DNA of 52,967 bases from a bacterium (lineage in GTDB: Bacteria > Ratteibacteria > UBA8468 > B48-G9 > DTJG01): positions 1-52,967 of the forward strand of contig JAJYYV010000010.1 of NCBI GenBank assembly GCA_021800535.1, in the 5' to 3' direction. A program made the translations under genes and the position numbers. Positions 16,259 through 23,929 of this stretch are shown here, piece by piece (the first letter of the stretch is position 1; the number at the start of each line of letters is the position of its first letter). The notes beneath the pieces are model-generated. The model was not told where the DNA came from. It ran no database searches and worked only from the letters and a program-made list of their open reading frames with translations.

Positions 16259-16266
16259 TTTATAAA
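16259..16266 (+). promoter_or_regulatory. Archaeal-type TATA box before a 70-aa gene
   Basis: TTTATAAA centred 27.5 nt before the ATG at 16290. This is the last such box in the block; genes from 16726 onward have normal Shine-Dalgarno sites. Confidence 0.45.
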
Positions 16267-16289
16267 TAAAACATCCCTCCTGAAGAAAC

Positions 16290-16502
16290 ATGAAACAGGG
16301 ATTAGAAAAAATGTTCTTGGGAGAATTGATAAATAAGATAGTAATTGAAACCATAAATTATGTTGATGGATTATGGAATGAAGATTCTCCATACGATTCG
16401 AAAGAAGAAATTAATAAACAATTAAGAGAGCAATATCTTAAAAAAATAAAAGAACTAAAAGATGAATTAAACAAAAGAGAAAGATTTTATCTTCGAAGAT
16501 AA
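16290..16502 (+). CDS. Hypothetical charged helical protein, 70 aa
   Basis: Unrecognised. A mildly hydrophobic first half (MFLGELINKIVIETINYVDG) is followed by a Lys/Glu-rich helix (LKKIKELKDELNKRERFY). Preceded by a TATA-like box; a CCTCCT run upstream is in the wrong sense to be a ribosome site. It probably marks the right limit of the archaeal-looking block. Confidence 0.5.
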   Translation: MKQGLEKMFLGELINKIVIETINYVDGLWNEDSPYDSKEEINKQLREQYLKKIKELKDELNKRERFYLRR

Positions 16503-16634
16503 AAAAAGAGATTTAGATAGTAGATCTCCATAATTAATCTTATTTTCAATATTAATTAATCCCAAAAACATACCTTACTACTAATGCCTAAATACAATAG
16601 GGACATCCCGGCATAACCCGAAAAACCCCCTTTC

Positions 16635-16649
16635 CTACTGAATCAGTAG
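16635..16649. repeat. 15-bp palindrome CTACTGAATCAGTAG
   Basis: Perfect 7-bp arms around a single central base, in the roughly 190-bp gap between the archaeal-looking block and the bacterial-style minus operon. It could be an operator or a junction recombination site. The rest of 16503-16688 has no gene. Confidence 0.4.
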
Positions 16650-16688
16650 CGCTTCCTATTTATCCTCTTTTTCGTTAAGTAAAATAAG

Positions 16689-16722
16689 TAAAGGCTGGCT
16701 CATTTATGTGGGCCAGCCTTTA
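16689..16722 (-). terminator. Terminator at the end of the minus-strand operon
   Basis: AAAGGCTGGC and GCCAGCCTTT form a 10-bp stem with a 12-nt loop; the A/T-rich sides would work in both directions. It sits 4 bp beyond the stop of the 16726 gene. Confidence 0.8.
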
Positions 16723-16725
16723 TTA

Positions 16726-17010
16726 TCAATATTCATCAGGAAACAAAATTGTTGTAGCAGACCTGTCAGCTTCAGTAATAATCCATATCTTCGGAAGATT
16801 CCTATTTTTATATGCTGACAGTATTCTCAAATTTCCAAATCTTACTGCCTCTTCATTAGAAATCTTGTCTTCCTCACATATTTTCCCCCACTCACCAGCA
16901 GCATGTTTTTTCACACACTCAAGCACAAATTTAGCAAATTTCTTGTCCTCAGCAATAAGATTATTTACTCCACATGTTAAATACAATTTTCCAAGTTCAA
17001 ATTTAGCCAT
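16726..17010 (-). CDS. Small plasmid/island accessory protein, 94 aa
   Basis: Has a clear AGGAGGG ribosome site 4 nt before ATG. The second half KIWIITEADRSATTILFPDEY is a pattern I associate with short conserved proteins of plasmids and integrative elements, often near radC-like genes as here. The first half (LYLTCGVNNLIAED ... EWGKICEEDKISNE) fits the same type. Function not established. Last gene of the 20388-16726 operon, 8 bp after the RadC-like gene. Confidence 0.65.
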   Translation of the reverse strand: MAKFELGKLYLTCGVNNLIAEDKKFAKFVLECVKKHAAGEWGKICEEDKISNEEAVRFGNLRILSAYKNRNLPKIWIITEADRSATTILFPDEY

Positions 17011-17018
17011 AATCCCTC

Positions 17019-17438
17019 CTAAAAAATTATCTTTCCATTTTCCTTGAAACTGTAAAATCCATTCTCAGCAATAATAATATGGTCCAGAACCTCTATACCC
17101 GATATCTTTTCTGCCTCAGCCAGCCTGTTTGTTATTTCAATGTCCTCTTCAGATGGTTCAGGTTCCTCAGAAGGATGATTATGGCAGAGAAGAACCTTGC
17201 ATACCCCCTGCATTACAGCAAATCTGAATACTTCTCTTGGATGAATAAGAGATGCATTCAGAATTCCCAATGACACCAAGTCAATATACCTGACCTTATG
17301 TCTTGTTGTTGTTCCTATTATCCAGAAATGCTCCTTGTCTCTGTCACACTGTGATTCTTTTGCAAGAATCTCACTAAGTAATTTATAACAGACTTCAGGG
17401 CTTATAATCTTTACCGGCTCTTTGATTTTTATAAGCAT
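17019..17438 (-). CDS. radC: RadC-like JAB/MPN domain protein
   Basis: 139 aa. The family motif is intact: VLLCHNHPSEEPEPSEEDIEITNRL (His-x-His, Ser, Asp zinc ligands, about 85-105) followed by GIEVLDHIIIAENGFYSFKE. An AAGGAGA site precedes the ATG. It has only the MPN domain and lacks the N-terminal helix-hairpin-helix of chromosomal RadC, the form common on plasmids and ICEs, where it often accompanies SSB- and anti-restriction-type genes. Biochemical role of the family is still unclear. Confidence 0.85.
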   Translation of the reverse strand: MLIKIKEPVKIISPEVCYKLLSEILAKESQCDRDKEHFWIIGTTTRHKVRYIDLVSLGILNASLIHPREVFRFAVMQGVCKVLLCHNHPSEEPEPSEEDIEITNRLAEAEKISGIEVLDHIIIAENGFYSFKENGKIIF

Positions 17439-17467
17439 GGATTCTCCTTTTTCATCAAAATAAAAAA

Positions 17468-17494
17468 GGTCTTCCAGTAAAAAACCGAAAGACC
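17468..17494 (-). terminator. Intergenic hairpin, first of a related pair
   Basis: GGTCTT and AAGACC pair around a loop containing GTAAAAAACC. The same loop word occurs in the hairpin at 18281-18312 (GGGGTTCTT/AAGAACCCC). On the minus strand a T-run follows, so it may attenuate or terminate inside the operon. Confidence 0.5.
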
Positions 17495-17577
17495 CTGTTC
17501 AAAATATAACCATCTTCATAATGTTAAAGTCAAGGGCTGCCATTTTTCCCTTTGTTACCGTGCTCAGGCGTGCATAT

Positions 17578-17991
17578 TTAATATGATGAAGTAATACCAG
17601 ACTGTCTTACTTTACATGTTGCTCTTGCCTCCCAGTTAATCTCTCCATCACAATCTTCTGTATTCAATCCTATTTCATTTTCTATGCTCTCATACACTTT
17701 TACGCATGAATCTGCAAGAGCATCAAGCATTTTTCTTTTTCTTGGCTCTATTTTATCAGAGTAATCAGAAGGGAAAATACTGCCCCTTATTCCCCCTCCC
17801 AGATAATTACATCCTGCACCAAATTTTTCAGGCAGATAATATTCATCTATCTCAAAAGCACAGGCAACATCTCTGCCATAAAAACCAACACCACCTCCCC
17901 TGTGAGAAACATTTACATATACCTCGCCAATTCCCAATTCTTTTAAATCATCCAATGTCTTTACATTTTTCAATTGTTTCAGTGTTATCAT
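17578..17991 (-). CDS. Hypothetical protein, 137 aa
   Basis: Unrecognised. Gly-rich centre (VYVNVSHRGGGVGFYGRDVACAF, CNYLGGGIRGSIFPSDYSDK) and a C-terminal CKVRQSGITSSY. It starts 2 nt after the stop of the zinc protein upstream, so the two are co-translated. No membrane segment. Part of the accessory operon; similar-sized unknowns are common in plasmid maintenance regions. Confidence 0.6.
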   Translation of the reverse strand: MITLKQLKNVKTLDDLKELGIGEVYVNVSHRGGGVGFYGRDVACAFEIDEYYLPEKFGAGCNYLGGGIRGSIFPSDYSDKIEPRKRKMLDALADSCVKVYESIENEIGLNTEDCDGEINWEARATCKVRQSGITSSY

Positions 17992-17993
17992 TT

Positions 17994-18254
17994 TTATTTT
18001 CCTCCAATTATTTTTTTAGCAATGTCTTCATTCCAGTCACCAAGTATCTTTCCGCATGCAGGACAACACATATCATTATATTCATCTGTATATTCCTCAT
18101 CAGCCTTGTTGTAAACCAAACCCTCTTTATCCATAGAAACATCATAAACCTGACAGACACTTTGCTGATTAGCCAGACTTGTTAATTCCTTCTTGCAATA
18201 TCCACAAAAAAACTTCCCATTTTTTTCATGTATCTTAAAAGTATTAATGTCCAT
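17994..18254 (-). CDS. Zinc-binding hypothetical protein, 86 aa
   Basis: Two CxxC pairs, FFCGYCKKEL near residue 16 and MCCPACGKIL near residue 63, form a probable two-knuckle zinc site. The spacer has many acidic residues and Tyr (EEYTDEYND). Preceded by a GGAG site. Co-translated with the 137-aa gene. Nucleic-acid or protein adaptor role is a guess from fold only. Confidence 0.6.
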   Translation of the reverse strand: MDINTFKIHEKNGKFFCGYCKKELTSLANQQSVCQVYDVSMDKEGLVYNKADEEYTDEYNDMCCPACGKILGDWNEDIAKKIIGGK

Positions 18255-18280
18255 TGTTATTCTCCGTTTTATATTAAAAA

Positions 18281-18312
18281 GGGGTTCTTCTGTAAAAAAC
18301 CAAAAGAACCCC
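18281..18312 (-). terminator. Intergenic hairpin, second of a related pair
   Basis: GGGGTTCTT/AAGAACCCC, 9-bp stem, with a loop again containing GTAAAAAACC. It lies between the stop of the 259-aa gene (18327) and the zinc gene (18254), and probably reduces read-through. Confidence 0.55.
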
Positions 18313-18326
18313 TTAATACAATCAAC

Positions 18327-19106
18327 TCAAATTAACTGCGGTTCTGGTTCTTTCTGTTCCTCTGTCTGGAAAGTCTGTTTATTCTCTTCAGCCTGTTCAG
18401 ATACTTTCTCAGGTGTACTTCCCTTGCTTGCAAGAAGAATCTTGTTATATTCTTCAACAGCATTTGTATCTTCTTCATGTCTTACAGGCATAACAACCCC
18501 AATTCCTTTTTTGTCTCTTGCCACATCATAAAGAAAATGTACTGCACTGTTTTTTCCTGTGAATAACATTGTCACTTCCCCTTTTCCTTTTTCAGCCATG
18601 TCATCAAGAGAGGATATAAGTTTTTTTAATAAACTTGTGCTGAATACTATACTGAAGATTATCTTCTCAGGCTCAAGTATTAATACCTTGTCTGTCTCTG
18701 GATATGCCACAAGATTTCTCTTTGCTGTCTCAATATTTTCTTTTGCCTCTGATACACTGACAAGATCTGTTGTGACAAGAGAAACATCTTTTCCATTGCT
18801 GATAAAGACATGTTTCAAAATATCAAGCACAACTTTTGGATTTAAAGACCTGAATGCTTTTTTCAGATTTTCAACACCAAGCCAGATATCTTCTGTCAGC
18901 TCATCCACATGAAGAGATTCAGGCAAATCACCAGCATCAATCTCATCCATAGGCACTCTTAAAAGCATTTTTGTGTCTGTGGTTTCCACATATCCTGTCT
19001 TTCTTACAACAACCCCTCTGAAATGTTCTTTTGACTCATCCTTATTAACAATTTCAGAAAGAGGTTTTAATTCCTTTCCAAAAGCAAACACTTTTTTTGT
19101 ATCCAT
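18327..19106 (-). CDS. Hypothetical protein, 259 aa, possibly clamp-like
   Basis: Start chosen at 19106 (MDTKKVFAFGKELKPL), which has CGGAGGAATAAA before it; the open frame continues upstream without a ribosome site. Alternating beta/alpha pattern, e.g. VVVRKTGYVETTDTKMLLRVPMD, VVLDILKHVFISNGKDVSLVTTDLVSVSEA, HFLYDVARDKKGIGVVMPVRH. The TTDTKMLLRV phrase and repeated short beta hairpins faintly recall sliding-clamp (DnaN-type) domains, but I cannot assign it. C-terminus is a Glu/Gln-rich tail. The 137-bp gap upstream (19107-19243) has no gene. Confidence 0.55.
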   Translation of the reverse strand: MDTKKVFAFGKELKPLSEIVNKDESKEHFRGVVVRKTGYVETTDTKMLLRVPMDEIDAGDLPESLHVDELTEDIWLGVENLKKAFRSLNPKVVLDILKHVFISNGKDVSLVTTDLVSVSEAKENIETAKRNLVAYPETDKVLILEPEKIIFSIVFSTSLLKKLISSLDDMAEKGKGEVTMLFTGKNSAVHFLYDVARDKKGIGVVMPVRHEEDTNAVEEYNKILLASKGSTPEKVSEQAEENKQTFQTEEQKEPEPQLI

Positions 19107-19243
19107 TTTATTCCTCCGGTTTATAAATAATAGACAGCAGTGAAAGGCTTCCGCTTTCTGCCTTTTCTTACATTGTTTATATGCGTCCTGTAAAGAAACG
19201 CGCCGGAATATTACTGCTGTTTTACAACAAACATAATGCAGGC

Positions 19244-19756
19244 TCAGTTTTTCGAGACAAGCTGCGGGTTTTTCTCTATCTGTCTTAATTCCACTTTGAT
19301 TGAGCCATTTCCCACTAGATTGACAACTTCTTTTCTTGATGTTGTCAGCCATAATTTTTTAAGCACAGATACTTTCTGCGCTCTTAAGTCAGGAAGATTT
19401 GTCTTTGCTGAAAGTATTTTCATTGCCTCTTTGCCAGCTGGTGATGACCTTTTCCATATAGAATCATTTGATCCAGAATCCCATGTCTTGGCAATAACAG
19501 GAGTTCCATGGTTGTAGTCAAATCCAATCTCCTCAATCCTGTGAATAAGGATATCCCTCTGCCTGTCAAGTTTTGAGATTTCCTCAAGAATCAGCTGCAC
19601 ACCAAGTTTTTTCATGGTTGTTTCTTCTGCCTGGCCGCATAATTCTTTTTCAACATTAACAGCTTCCTGTATTGCCTCTTCATACTGTTTCTCAAGTAAT
19701 TTAGCCAGTTCCCTTTTCTCTGCCACCCCTACAAAATCCATATTTCCATTTTTCAT
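19244..19756 (-). CDS. Coiled-coil hypothetical protein, 170 aa
   Basis: Long helical stretches (KRELAKLLEKQYEEAIQEAV, QLILEEISKLDRQRDILIHRIEEIGFD) indicate a coiled coil, followed by a globular C-terminal part. It overlaps the upstream 82-aa gene by 4 bp (ATGA), so they are coupled and likely form a pair. Unrecognised family. Confidence 0.6.
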   Translation of the reverse strand: MKNGNMDFVGVAEKRELAKLLEKQYEEAIQEAVNVEKELCGQAEETTMKKLGVQLILEEISKLDRQRDILIHRIEEIGFDYNHGTPVIAKTWDSGSNDSIWKRSSPAGKEAMKILSAKTNLPDLRAQKVSVLKKLWLTTSRKEVVNLVGNGSIKVELRQIEKNPQLVSKN

Positions 19757-20001
19757 AATTTCTCACCCCCTTTCGTAATTTGATTGTTTTCAGCGATAAC
19801 AAATATTTCTTTCTTCACAGGCTTCCTCTCCTTTACAATTCTTGTTTCAACTTTTATGTCTTTTATAGCATCAGCAATTATTGTGCTTACTAATCTTGTC
19901 ATCGGCATTTTCCTTGCCTTTGCTATCTTGTAAAGCTCAGGAATCAAATCCTGGCTTATTCTCGGAGAATAAACCTGCTTCTCAGTCTTTGGAAAATCCA
20001 C
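19753..20001 (-). CDS. Small basic, possibly ribbon-helix-helix protein, 82 aa
   Basis: VYSPRISQDLIPELYKIAKA followed by RKMPMTRLVSTIIADAI has the strand-helix-helix layout of ribbon-helix-helix DNA-binding proteins, where the last helix packs with hydrophobic Leu/Val/Ile. A Lys-rich tail follows. Good AAAGGAG site. Could be an autoregulator or partition accessory factor of the operon; inference from shape only. Confidence 0.5.
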   Translation of the reverse strand: MDFPKTEKQVYSPRISQDLIPELYKIAKARKMPMTRLVSTIIADAIKDIKVETRIVKERKPVKKEIFVIAENNQITKGGEKL

Positions 20002-20040
20002 TTTATCTCATCTCCTTTCGTAATTGTAAAAATAAAAAAA

Positions 20041-20097
20041 GGGAGCAGAATCCCTTTAAAATTTTCCCCAAAAAAGAAAACAGGAAACCCTGCTCCC
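20041..20097 (-). terminator. Terminator after the SSB-like gene
   Basis: On the minus strand GGGAGCAG (from 20097) and CTGCTCCC (to 20041) bracket a 41-nt loop with a secondary GGG/CCC pairing, followed by TTTTTTTATTTTT. It separates the highly placed SSB-like gene from the rest of the operon. Confidence 0.65.
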
Positions 20098-20103
20098 ATA
20101 CTT

Positions 20104-20388
20104 CTAAGATTTCACAGCCTGTATACTTCTTGGATTTACAACTATCTCTGTTATTACTGTTTTTTCACCTGCAAAATCAATCACAAAACTTCTGACCTTG
20201 CCACTAAGCTCAACAAACAGTCCTTTTGATAACAGACTTTTCACATCAGCAGAAGGATTGAAGATTATACAGGGAATCTCATTCCTTGATTTCTCATTTC
20301 CCTCTGTAACAAGGACAAATCTCAGGATTTGCCCGTTATTGACAAGCCTCGCATTGGAAGCCATGCCTGTTCCGATAAAGATATTCAT
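20104..20388 (-). CDS. Single-stranded-DNA-binding-like (OB-fold) protein, 94 aa
   Basis: MNIFIGTGMASNARLVNNGQ begins like SSB proteins (N-terminal strand and loop), then ILRFVLVTEGN, IPCIIFNPSADVKSLLSKGLFVELSGKVRSF (the typical strand-helix with GxxVxVxGxL-type end) and VITEIVVNPRSIQAV. At 94 aa it is an OB domain without the acidic C-terminal tail of cellular SSB, typical of mobile-element versions. AAAGGAGC ribosome site. First gene of the minus-strand operon; a conserved 18-bp motif lies 75 nt upstream. Confidence 0.72.
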   Translation of the reverse strand: MNIFIGTGMASNARLVNNGQILRFVLVTEGNEKSRNEIPCIIFNPSADVKSLLSKGLFVELSGKVRSFVIDFAGEKTVITEIVVNPRSIQAVKS

Positions 20389-20462
20389 ATGCAGCTCCTT
20401 TGTAAGAATGGAACTACTATCTTTTGATTAAATTTGTATTTTTATTAGGAAATGCAGGTATA

Positions 20463-20480
20463 TAAATCCTGTACTGAAAA
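20463..20480 (-). promoter_or_regulatory. Shared upstream motif, copy 1
   Basis: TAAATCCTGTACTGAAAA here matches 23704-23721 at 17 of 18 positions. Both lie upstream of minus-strand operon heads (20388 and 23669). On that strand it reads TTTTCAGTACAGG-A/G-TTTA, which could be a shared promoter or operator. Confidence 0.5.
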
Positions 20481-20493
20481 TAGGATATTGTGA

Positions 20494-20499
20494 TATAAT
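20494..20499 (+). promoter_or_regulatory. Extended -10 element for the HNH gene
   Basis: TGATATAAT, an extended -10 (TGnTATAAT), 46 nt before the HNH ATG at 20545. It overlaps the divergent control region of the SSB-like operon. Confidence 0.45.
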
Positions 20500-20544
20500 T
20501 AAAAATAAGGAAAAATTTTTATAGCATAGGAGATTATTATTTTC

Positions 20545-21102
20545 ATGCCACCAAAAAATATTAAAACAATAAGGGATCTGATTTTCTGGCAATATGCAAA
20601 ATTAATTTCTAAGTCTGCCGGATTTGGAATTAACCAAAGAGCGTTTCAGATGGAAAGATTTATTGCTTTAAGAAATGGGGAAATAAATTGGTCCTCTACA
20701 GTTCGGGAATGGCTTAAAGAAAAAGAAAAACCTAATGAATGTATATATTGTGGTTCAAAAGATAGTTTAACAATTGAACATATCTTGCCTATATCATGTG
20801 GCGGTCAGAATATTACAGATAATACTATTATGGTATGTAAAAAATGTAATTCAGGAAAAAAAGATAAACGACTTTATGAATGGTTTGGTTTATCAAAAAA
20901 AGATGAGATACCAAGAATTGCCGAAGGAAAATATCTTAAATTACTTTATGGGCTGCATGAACAAAGAGGTTCTCTTGATATAGATAAAAATGATTTAAAA
21001 AACAAGATGTGCCCCAGGTGTGATATGAAATTGAATTGCATTAAAGAATGTAAAGAAAATCAATTGACAGTTTATTGTCTTGAAGGTGTTTTTCATAAAT
21101 AA
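20545..21102 (+). CDS. HNH endonuclease-like protein, 185 aa
   Basis: The HNH core is complete: CIYCGSKDSLTIEHILPISCGGQNITDNTIMVCKKCNSGKKDKRL (about residues 63-107), with two CxxC zinc pairs, the His of EHILP, Asn and the distal His/Lys region. A second CxxC-type pair (MCPRCDMKLNC) near residue 153 suggests an extra zinc finger. The N-terminal 60 residues are basic and helical (WQYAKLISKSAGFGINQRAFQ). AGGAGA site before the ATG. Could be a homing, recombination or defence nuclease; no further partner is visible. Confidence 0.78.
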   Translation: MPPKNIKTIRDLIFWQYAKLISKSAGFGINQRAFQMERFIALRNGEINWSSTVREWLKEKEKPNECIYCGSKDSLTIEHILPISCGGQNITDNTIMVCKKCNSGKKDKRLYEWFGLSKKDEIPRIAEGKYLKLLYGLHEQRGSLDIDKNDLKNKMCPRCDMKLNCIKECKENQLTVYCLEGVFHK

Positions 21103-21112
21103 ATTTCCACTT

Positions 21113-23161
21113 CTAACTCAAAATATCAAAAGACAAGGCAGATACAATCCTTACTTTATCACCAAGATTATTCTGGACAAGAGAGGAATGGATTTTTTCT
21201 TCAGCAGATTTGTTTGTTGTTATGACAATTATTTCAGAAAATCCTGAATTGAGATTTCTCCTTACATTTCCAAGAAAATCAGAATAACCAGTCTCTATCT
21301 CAATGGCTATTCTTTTATCTTTATTTTCAACAATAATATCAGGCTTGCCATTGATTTCCTTTTCAATCTCAATCTTGTAATTTTGTTTCTGGTAATATTC
21401 TGCAACTTTGTATTTCCAGAATTTATGGACAATCCCTTCTTTTTTTTCTTCTATAAAGATACCCTTTTCCCTTAACAATGCCTTCCCTTTTCCTGTAATT
21501 TCAAACAAGACAACAAGCCCTGTTCTTGTAATTATCTTTACCGGCTTGATAGACTCGTTTTCTATAAGTCTGTTTTTGTAATAATTGCCATACTTTGGAT
21601 TAATTTTCAGTCTTTTGTATCTCTGTGTAATACTTGAAAGAGGAAAGTTTGCAATGTCCTTAAGCAGTTTATCCTGAAAAATATGATATTTACTTTTAAG
21701 AGTGTCCTTATTATCAGAATGGTAAATATCCTTAATAGGCTCTGATATACCTGATTTACCAGGTAAATATGGTAAATACCCTTCCATTTCTTTTTTCAGA
21801 TCATTGTCTTTCATTGCCTGTTTTTCAATCTGAACAAGAGGAATTTTAACAAGACAGGGCTCAATCCTGTTTTTTATTCTTACTATAGCCTCACCTACTT
21901 TCAATTTTGAGAAAATGTTTCCCTGCTGCCATGGAAGAAACATTGCCTGTGTTGCTGCTTTTATATCAAGTTCATGCTGTAATCCAAGAAAAACAAGTGT
22001 ATGGCAGTTTCCAAGAAGATATACAGGAAGCAGAGAAGGATGCTGTGTTATAGAAACAATTCCCTGTCCAAAACTTCGCAGTTCCCTGTAAACATTCTCA
22101 AGAGAGGAAAGTGTTTCTTTCTCAATTCTTGTCTTTGGAAAAAGATTATGAACCTCTTCAAGAAAAAGAACATGTTTTAATTTATCTGTCTCACCCTGTC
22201 CTAACCTGTAAAGATGAATCCATCTCAAGATAATCTCACTGAAAAATATTCTCAATGGTTTTGGCAGTTCAAGGTCAAGCTCAAATATCACAGGCTTGTC
22301 AAGCAATTCCTCAAGTTTTATTGGATTTCTTGAATTAAAACTTTTTGCAGCCTCTCCTATAGTAAAACTTGTAAGAATACGTATTGCTGTCTGTTTCCAT
22401 TTAAGTTCTCTTTCATATGCCTTTAATTTCTCTATTTCATGCAAACCATCATAAAAGTTCGGATAGAAATCCCTGTGTCCTTTTAATTCCTGAAAAAATT
22501 TTGAGTATATCTTGCTGAAATAATGTGCAACTCCCGGCCCTGATATATGGCTTTTCTCCAAAACCTCGGATATTGTGCTTACCCAGACACTTGGGTCAAC
22601 TCCTGGTGGCGGTCTGAAAGGATTCCATAAAAAAGGCACAGTATTTCTTCCTATTGTAAAAACATGAACATCTTTTAAATCAAAAGAATTCTGCAAAGGA
22701 AAATCAAGACTAGGTAATCTCCCTTTGTAAGTTAAAATATTTCTCCAGCTTCTTTTCCAGTCAATCACAAGAAAAGGGGTTTTCATTTTTAAAAGTTCAA
22801 GAGCAAAAAGAAATGCTGTATTTGTCTTCCCCTCTCCTGTAATACTGAATAGGCCTATCTGTTTTGTAAAGTCTTCTGGAGAAAGATATAAGGAATGAAG
22901 TGTTTTATCATTATAAAGAACATTTCCAATATAAAAAAGACCAGCACTTTTAGTAATAGAAGGCGGAGTAAGAAGTATTGGCTCTGATTCAGGATTTGTT
23001 TTCAATAGCTTTTCAGAGATAATCTGGATGTTTAATTCCATTTCCTTTCTTTGTTTCTCATCACCTGTAAGATAGCCATACCATAATTTATCAGCCTTGC
23101 TTCCTATAACTGGTTTTAATTTATTGCACATTTCTCTTATATCTTCAGGTCTGAGCATCAT
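21113..23161 (-). CDS. HerA/VirD4-like DNA-translocase ATPase with C-terminal nuclease-like domain
   Basis: About 683 aa from the ATG at 23161 (MMLRPEDIREMC), which overlaps the upstream gene end as coupled genes do. Walker A G-E-G-K-T near residue 110 (GLFSITGEGKTNTAF), Walker B F-L-E-E-V near 332, then VSITQHPSLLPVYLL as the sensor region typical of HerA/TraG/VirD4 enzymes. After the ATPase come a winged-helix-like segment (YYKNRLIENESIKPVKIITRTGLVVLFEITGKG) and a PD-(D/E)xK-like domain (EIEKEINGKPDIIVENKDKRIAIEIETG). It probably pumps or remodels DNA for the island. A paralogue with the nuclease-like part split off is at 32980. Confidence 0.8.
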   Translation of the reverse strand: MMLRPEDIREMCNKLKPVIGSKADKLWYGYLTGDEKQRKEMELNIQIISEKLLKTNPESEPILLTPPSITKSAGLFYIGNVLYNDKTLHSLYLSPEDFTKQIGLFSITGEGKTNTAFLFALELLKMKTPFLVIDWKRSWRNILTYKGRLPSLDFPLQNSFDLKDVHVFTIGRNTVPFLWNPFRPPPGVDPSVWVSTISEVLEKSHISGPGVAHYFSKIYSKFFQELKGHRDFYPNFYDGLHEIEKLKAYERELKWKQTAIRILTSFTIGEAAKSFNSRNPIKLEELLDKPVIFELDLELPKPLRIFFSEIILRWIHLYRLGQGETDKLKHVLFLEEVHNLFPKTRIEKETLSSLENVYRELRSFGQGIVSITQHPSLLPVYLLGNCHTLVFLGLQHELDIKAATQAMFLPWQQGNIFSKLKVGEAIVRIKNRIEPCLVKIPLVQIEKQAMKDNDLKKEMEGYLPYLPGKSGISEPIKDIYHSDNKDTLKSKYHIFQDKLLKDIANFPLSSITQRYKRLKINPKYGNYYKNRLIENESIKPVKIITRTGLVVLFEITGKGKALLREKGIFIEEKKEGIVHKFWKYKVAEYYQKQNYKIEIEKEINGKPDIIVENKDKRIAIEIETGYSDFLGNVRRNLNSGFSEIIVITTNKSAEEKIHSSLVQNNLGDKVRIVSALSFDILS

Positions 23162-23669
23162 TTTCATTAAAAAGATTTTCCCTGCCAAATACAGTCCAGT
23201 AGTCAGCAAGAGCACCCATCAAATATTTCTTTAAAAACATTGAGTCTTTCCAGAATTCCTTTTGCTTCTGTCTTTTTTCCTGTTCAAGTGTAATAAGCCT
23301 GTTTTCAAGCTGGGTTCTTCTTCTTCCAAACTTCAAATCCTCATTATCATATCTTCTCTGGCATATTTCATTTATTTCATGTAAATAAGTCTTTGTCTTG
23401 CAGATTTCATCATTTATTTTTGTATTCAGACCGGAATTTAAGCCTTTTCTTATCTCAATTTCATTAAGAAGTTCCTTTACAGTTGCTTTTAGTGTTTTTG
23501 ATTTTCCGGCAGAAAGTTTTTCAATAACATCTGTGGTGGAATTTTTATTTAATTCTTTTGTTTCATAATCTGGTTGTTCAATTGAAGGATAGATTATTTT
23601 TTCCAGTGTATCGGCATAACCAGGAAAAATGTTTCTGTAATGTTCAATAACAGGGTTTTCATATTCCAT
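23145..23669 (-). CDS. Coiled-coil hypothetical protein, 174 aa
   Basis: Unrecognised. Mostly helical with long charged segments (KTLKATVKELLNEIEIRKGL and FGRRRTQLENRLITLEQEKRQKQKEFWKD). It overlaps the start of the HerA/VirD4-like gene by 17 bp, so it is likely its accessory or DNA-targeting partner. The shared 18-bp motif lies 35 nt upstream of its ATG. Confidence 0.62.
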   Translation of the reverse strand: MEYENPVIEHYRNIFPGYADTLEKIIYPSIEQPDYETKELNKNSTTDVIEKLSAGKSKTLKATVKELLNEIEIRKGLNSGLNTKINDEICKTKTYLHEINEICQRRYDNEDLKFGRRRTQLENRLITLEQEKRQKQKEFWKDSMFLKKYLMGALADYWTVFGRENLFNENDAQT

Positions 23670-23703
23670 TTTCTCTTACTTTTTAGTAGTAACCCATTAC
23701 TTT

Positions 23704-23721
23704 TAAACCCTGTACTGAAAA
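23704..23721 (-). promoter_or_regulatory. Shared upstream motif, copy 2
   Basis: TAAACCCTGTACTGAAAA, 17/18 identical to 20463-20480, 35 nt before the ATG of the 174-aa gene. With copy 1 it suggests co-regulation of the two minus-strand units. Confidence 0.5.
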
Positions 23722-23887
23722 AGGAAAAATCTTTTGTTTCTTGTTTCTGTTTCCTATGTTCATTTCTCTTTATTCTCTTCTTATATTCATTATAACTACT
23801 TCATAATCCAATACTTACGTTCTGGAAACATAAAAATACTCCAGAAACAAAAACTTTGTGTTCCCCTTCCAAAAATTAGAAAGGAAC

Positions 23888-23929
23888 GCCCCCCTTAGAG
23901 GGGGCTAGGGGGTGGACGGAATTGTCCAC
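23888..23929. repeat. Two adjacent strong hairpins in a long gene-free gap
   Basis: GCCCCCCTTAGAGGGGGC (23888-23905) and GTGGACGGAATTGTCCAC (23912-23929) are two GC-rich hairpins in an otherwise AT-rich gap from 23670 to 24392. They may be REP-like elements or boundary insulators. No T-run follows directly. The rest of the gap shows no gene I trust; a 65-codon frame at 24206 has no ribosome site. Confidence 0.55.

Noticed and set aside
18327-19352. 341-codon version of the clamp-like gene
   Set aside because: The 82 extra codons have no ribosome site and Cys-rich, low-quality composition; the ATG at 19106 has CGGAGGAATAAA.
21113-23215. 700-codon version of the first HerA/VirD4-like gene
   Set aside because: Starts within the upstream coding frame; the ATG at 23161 fits the overlap with the 174-aa gene.
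23888-23929. Strong GC hairpins as a transcription terminator
   Set aside because: No T-run follows in either direction; kept only as a repeat or structure.
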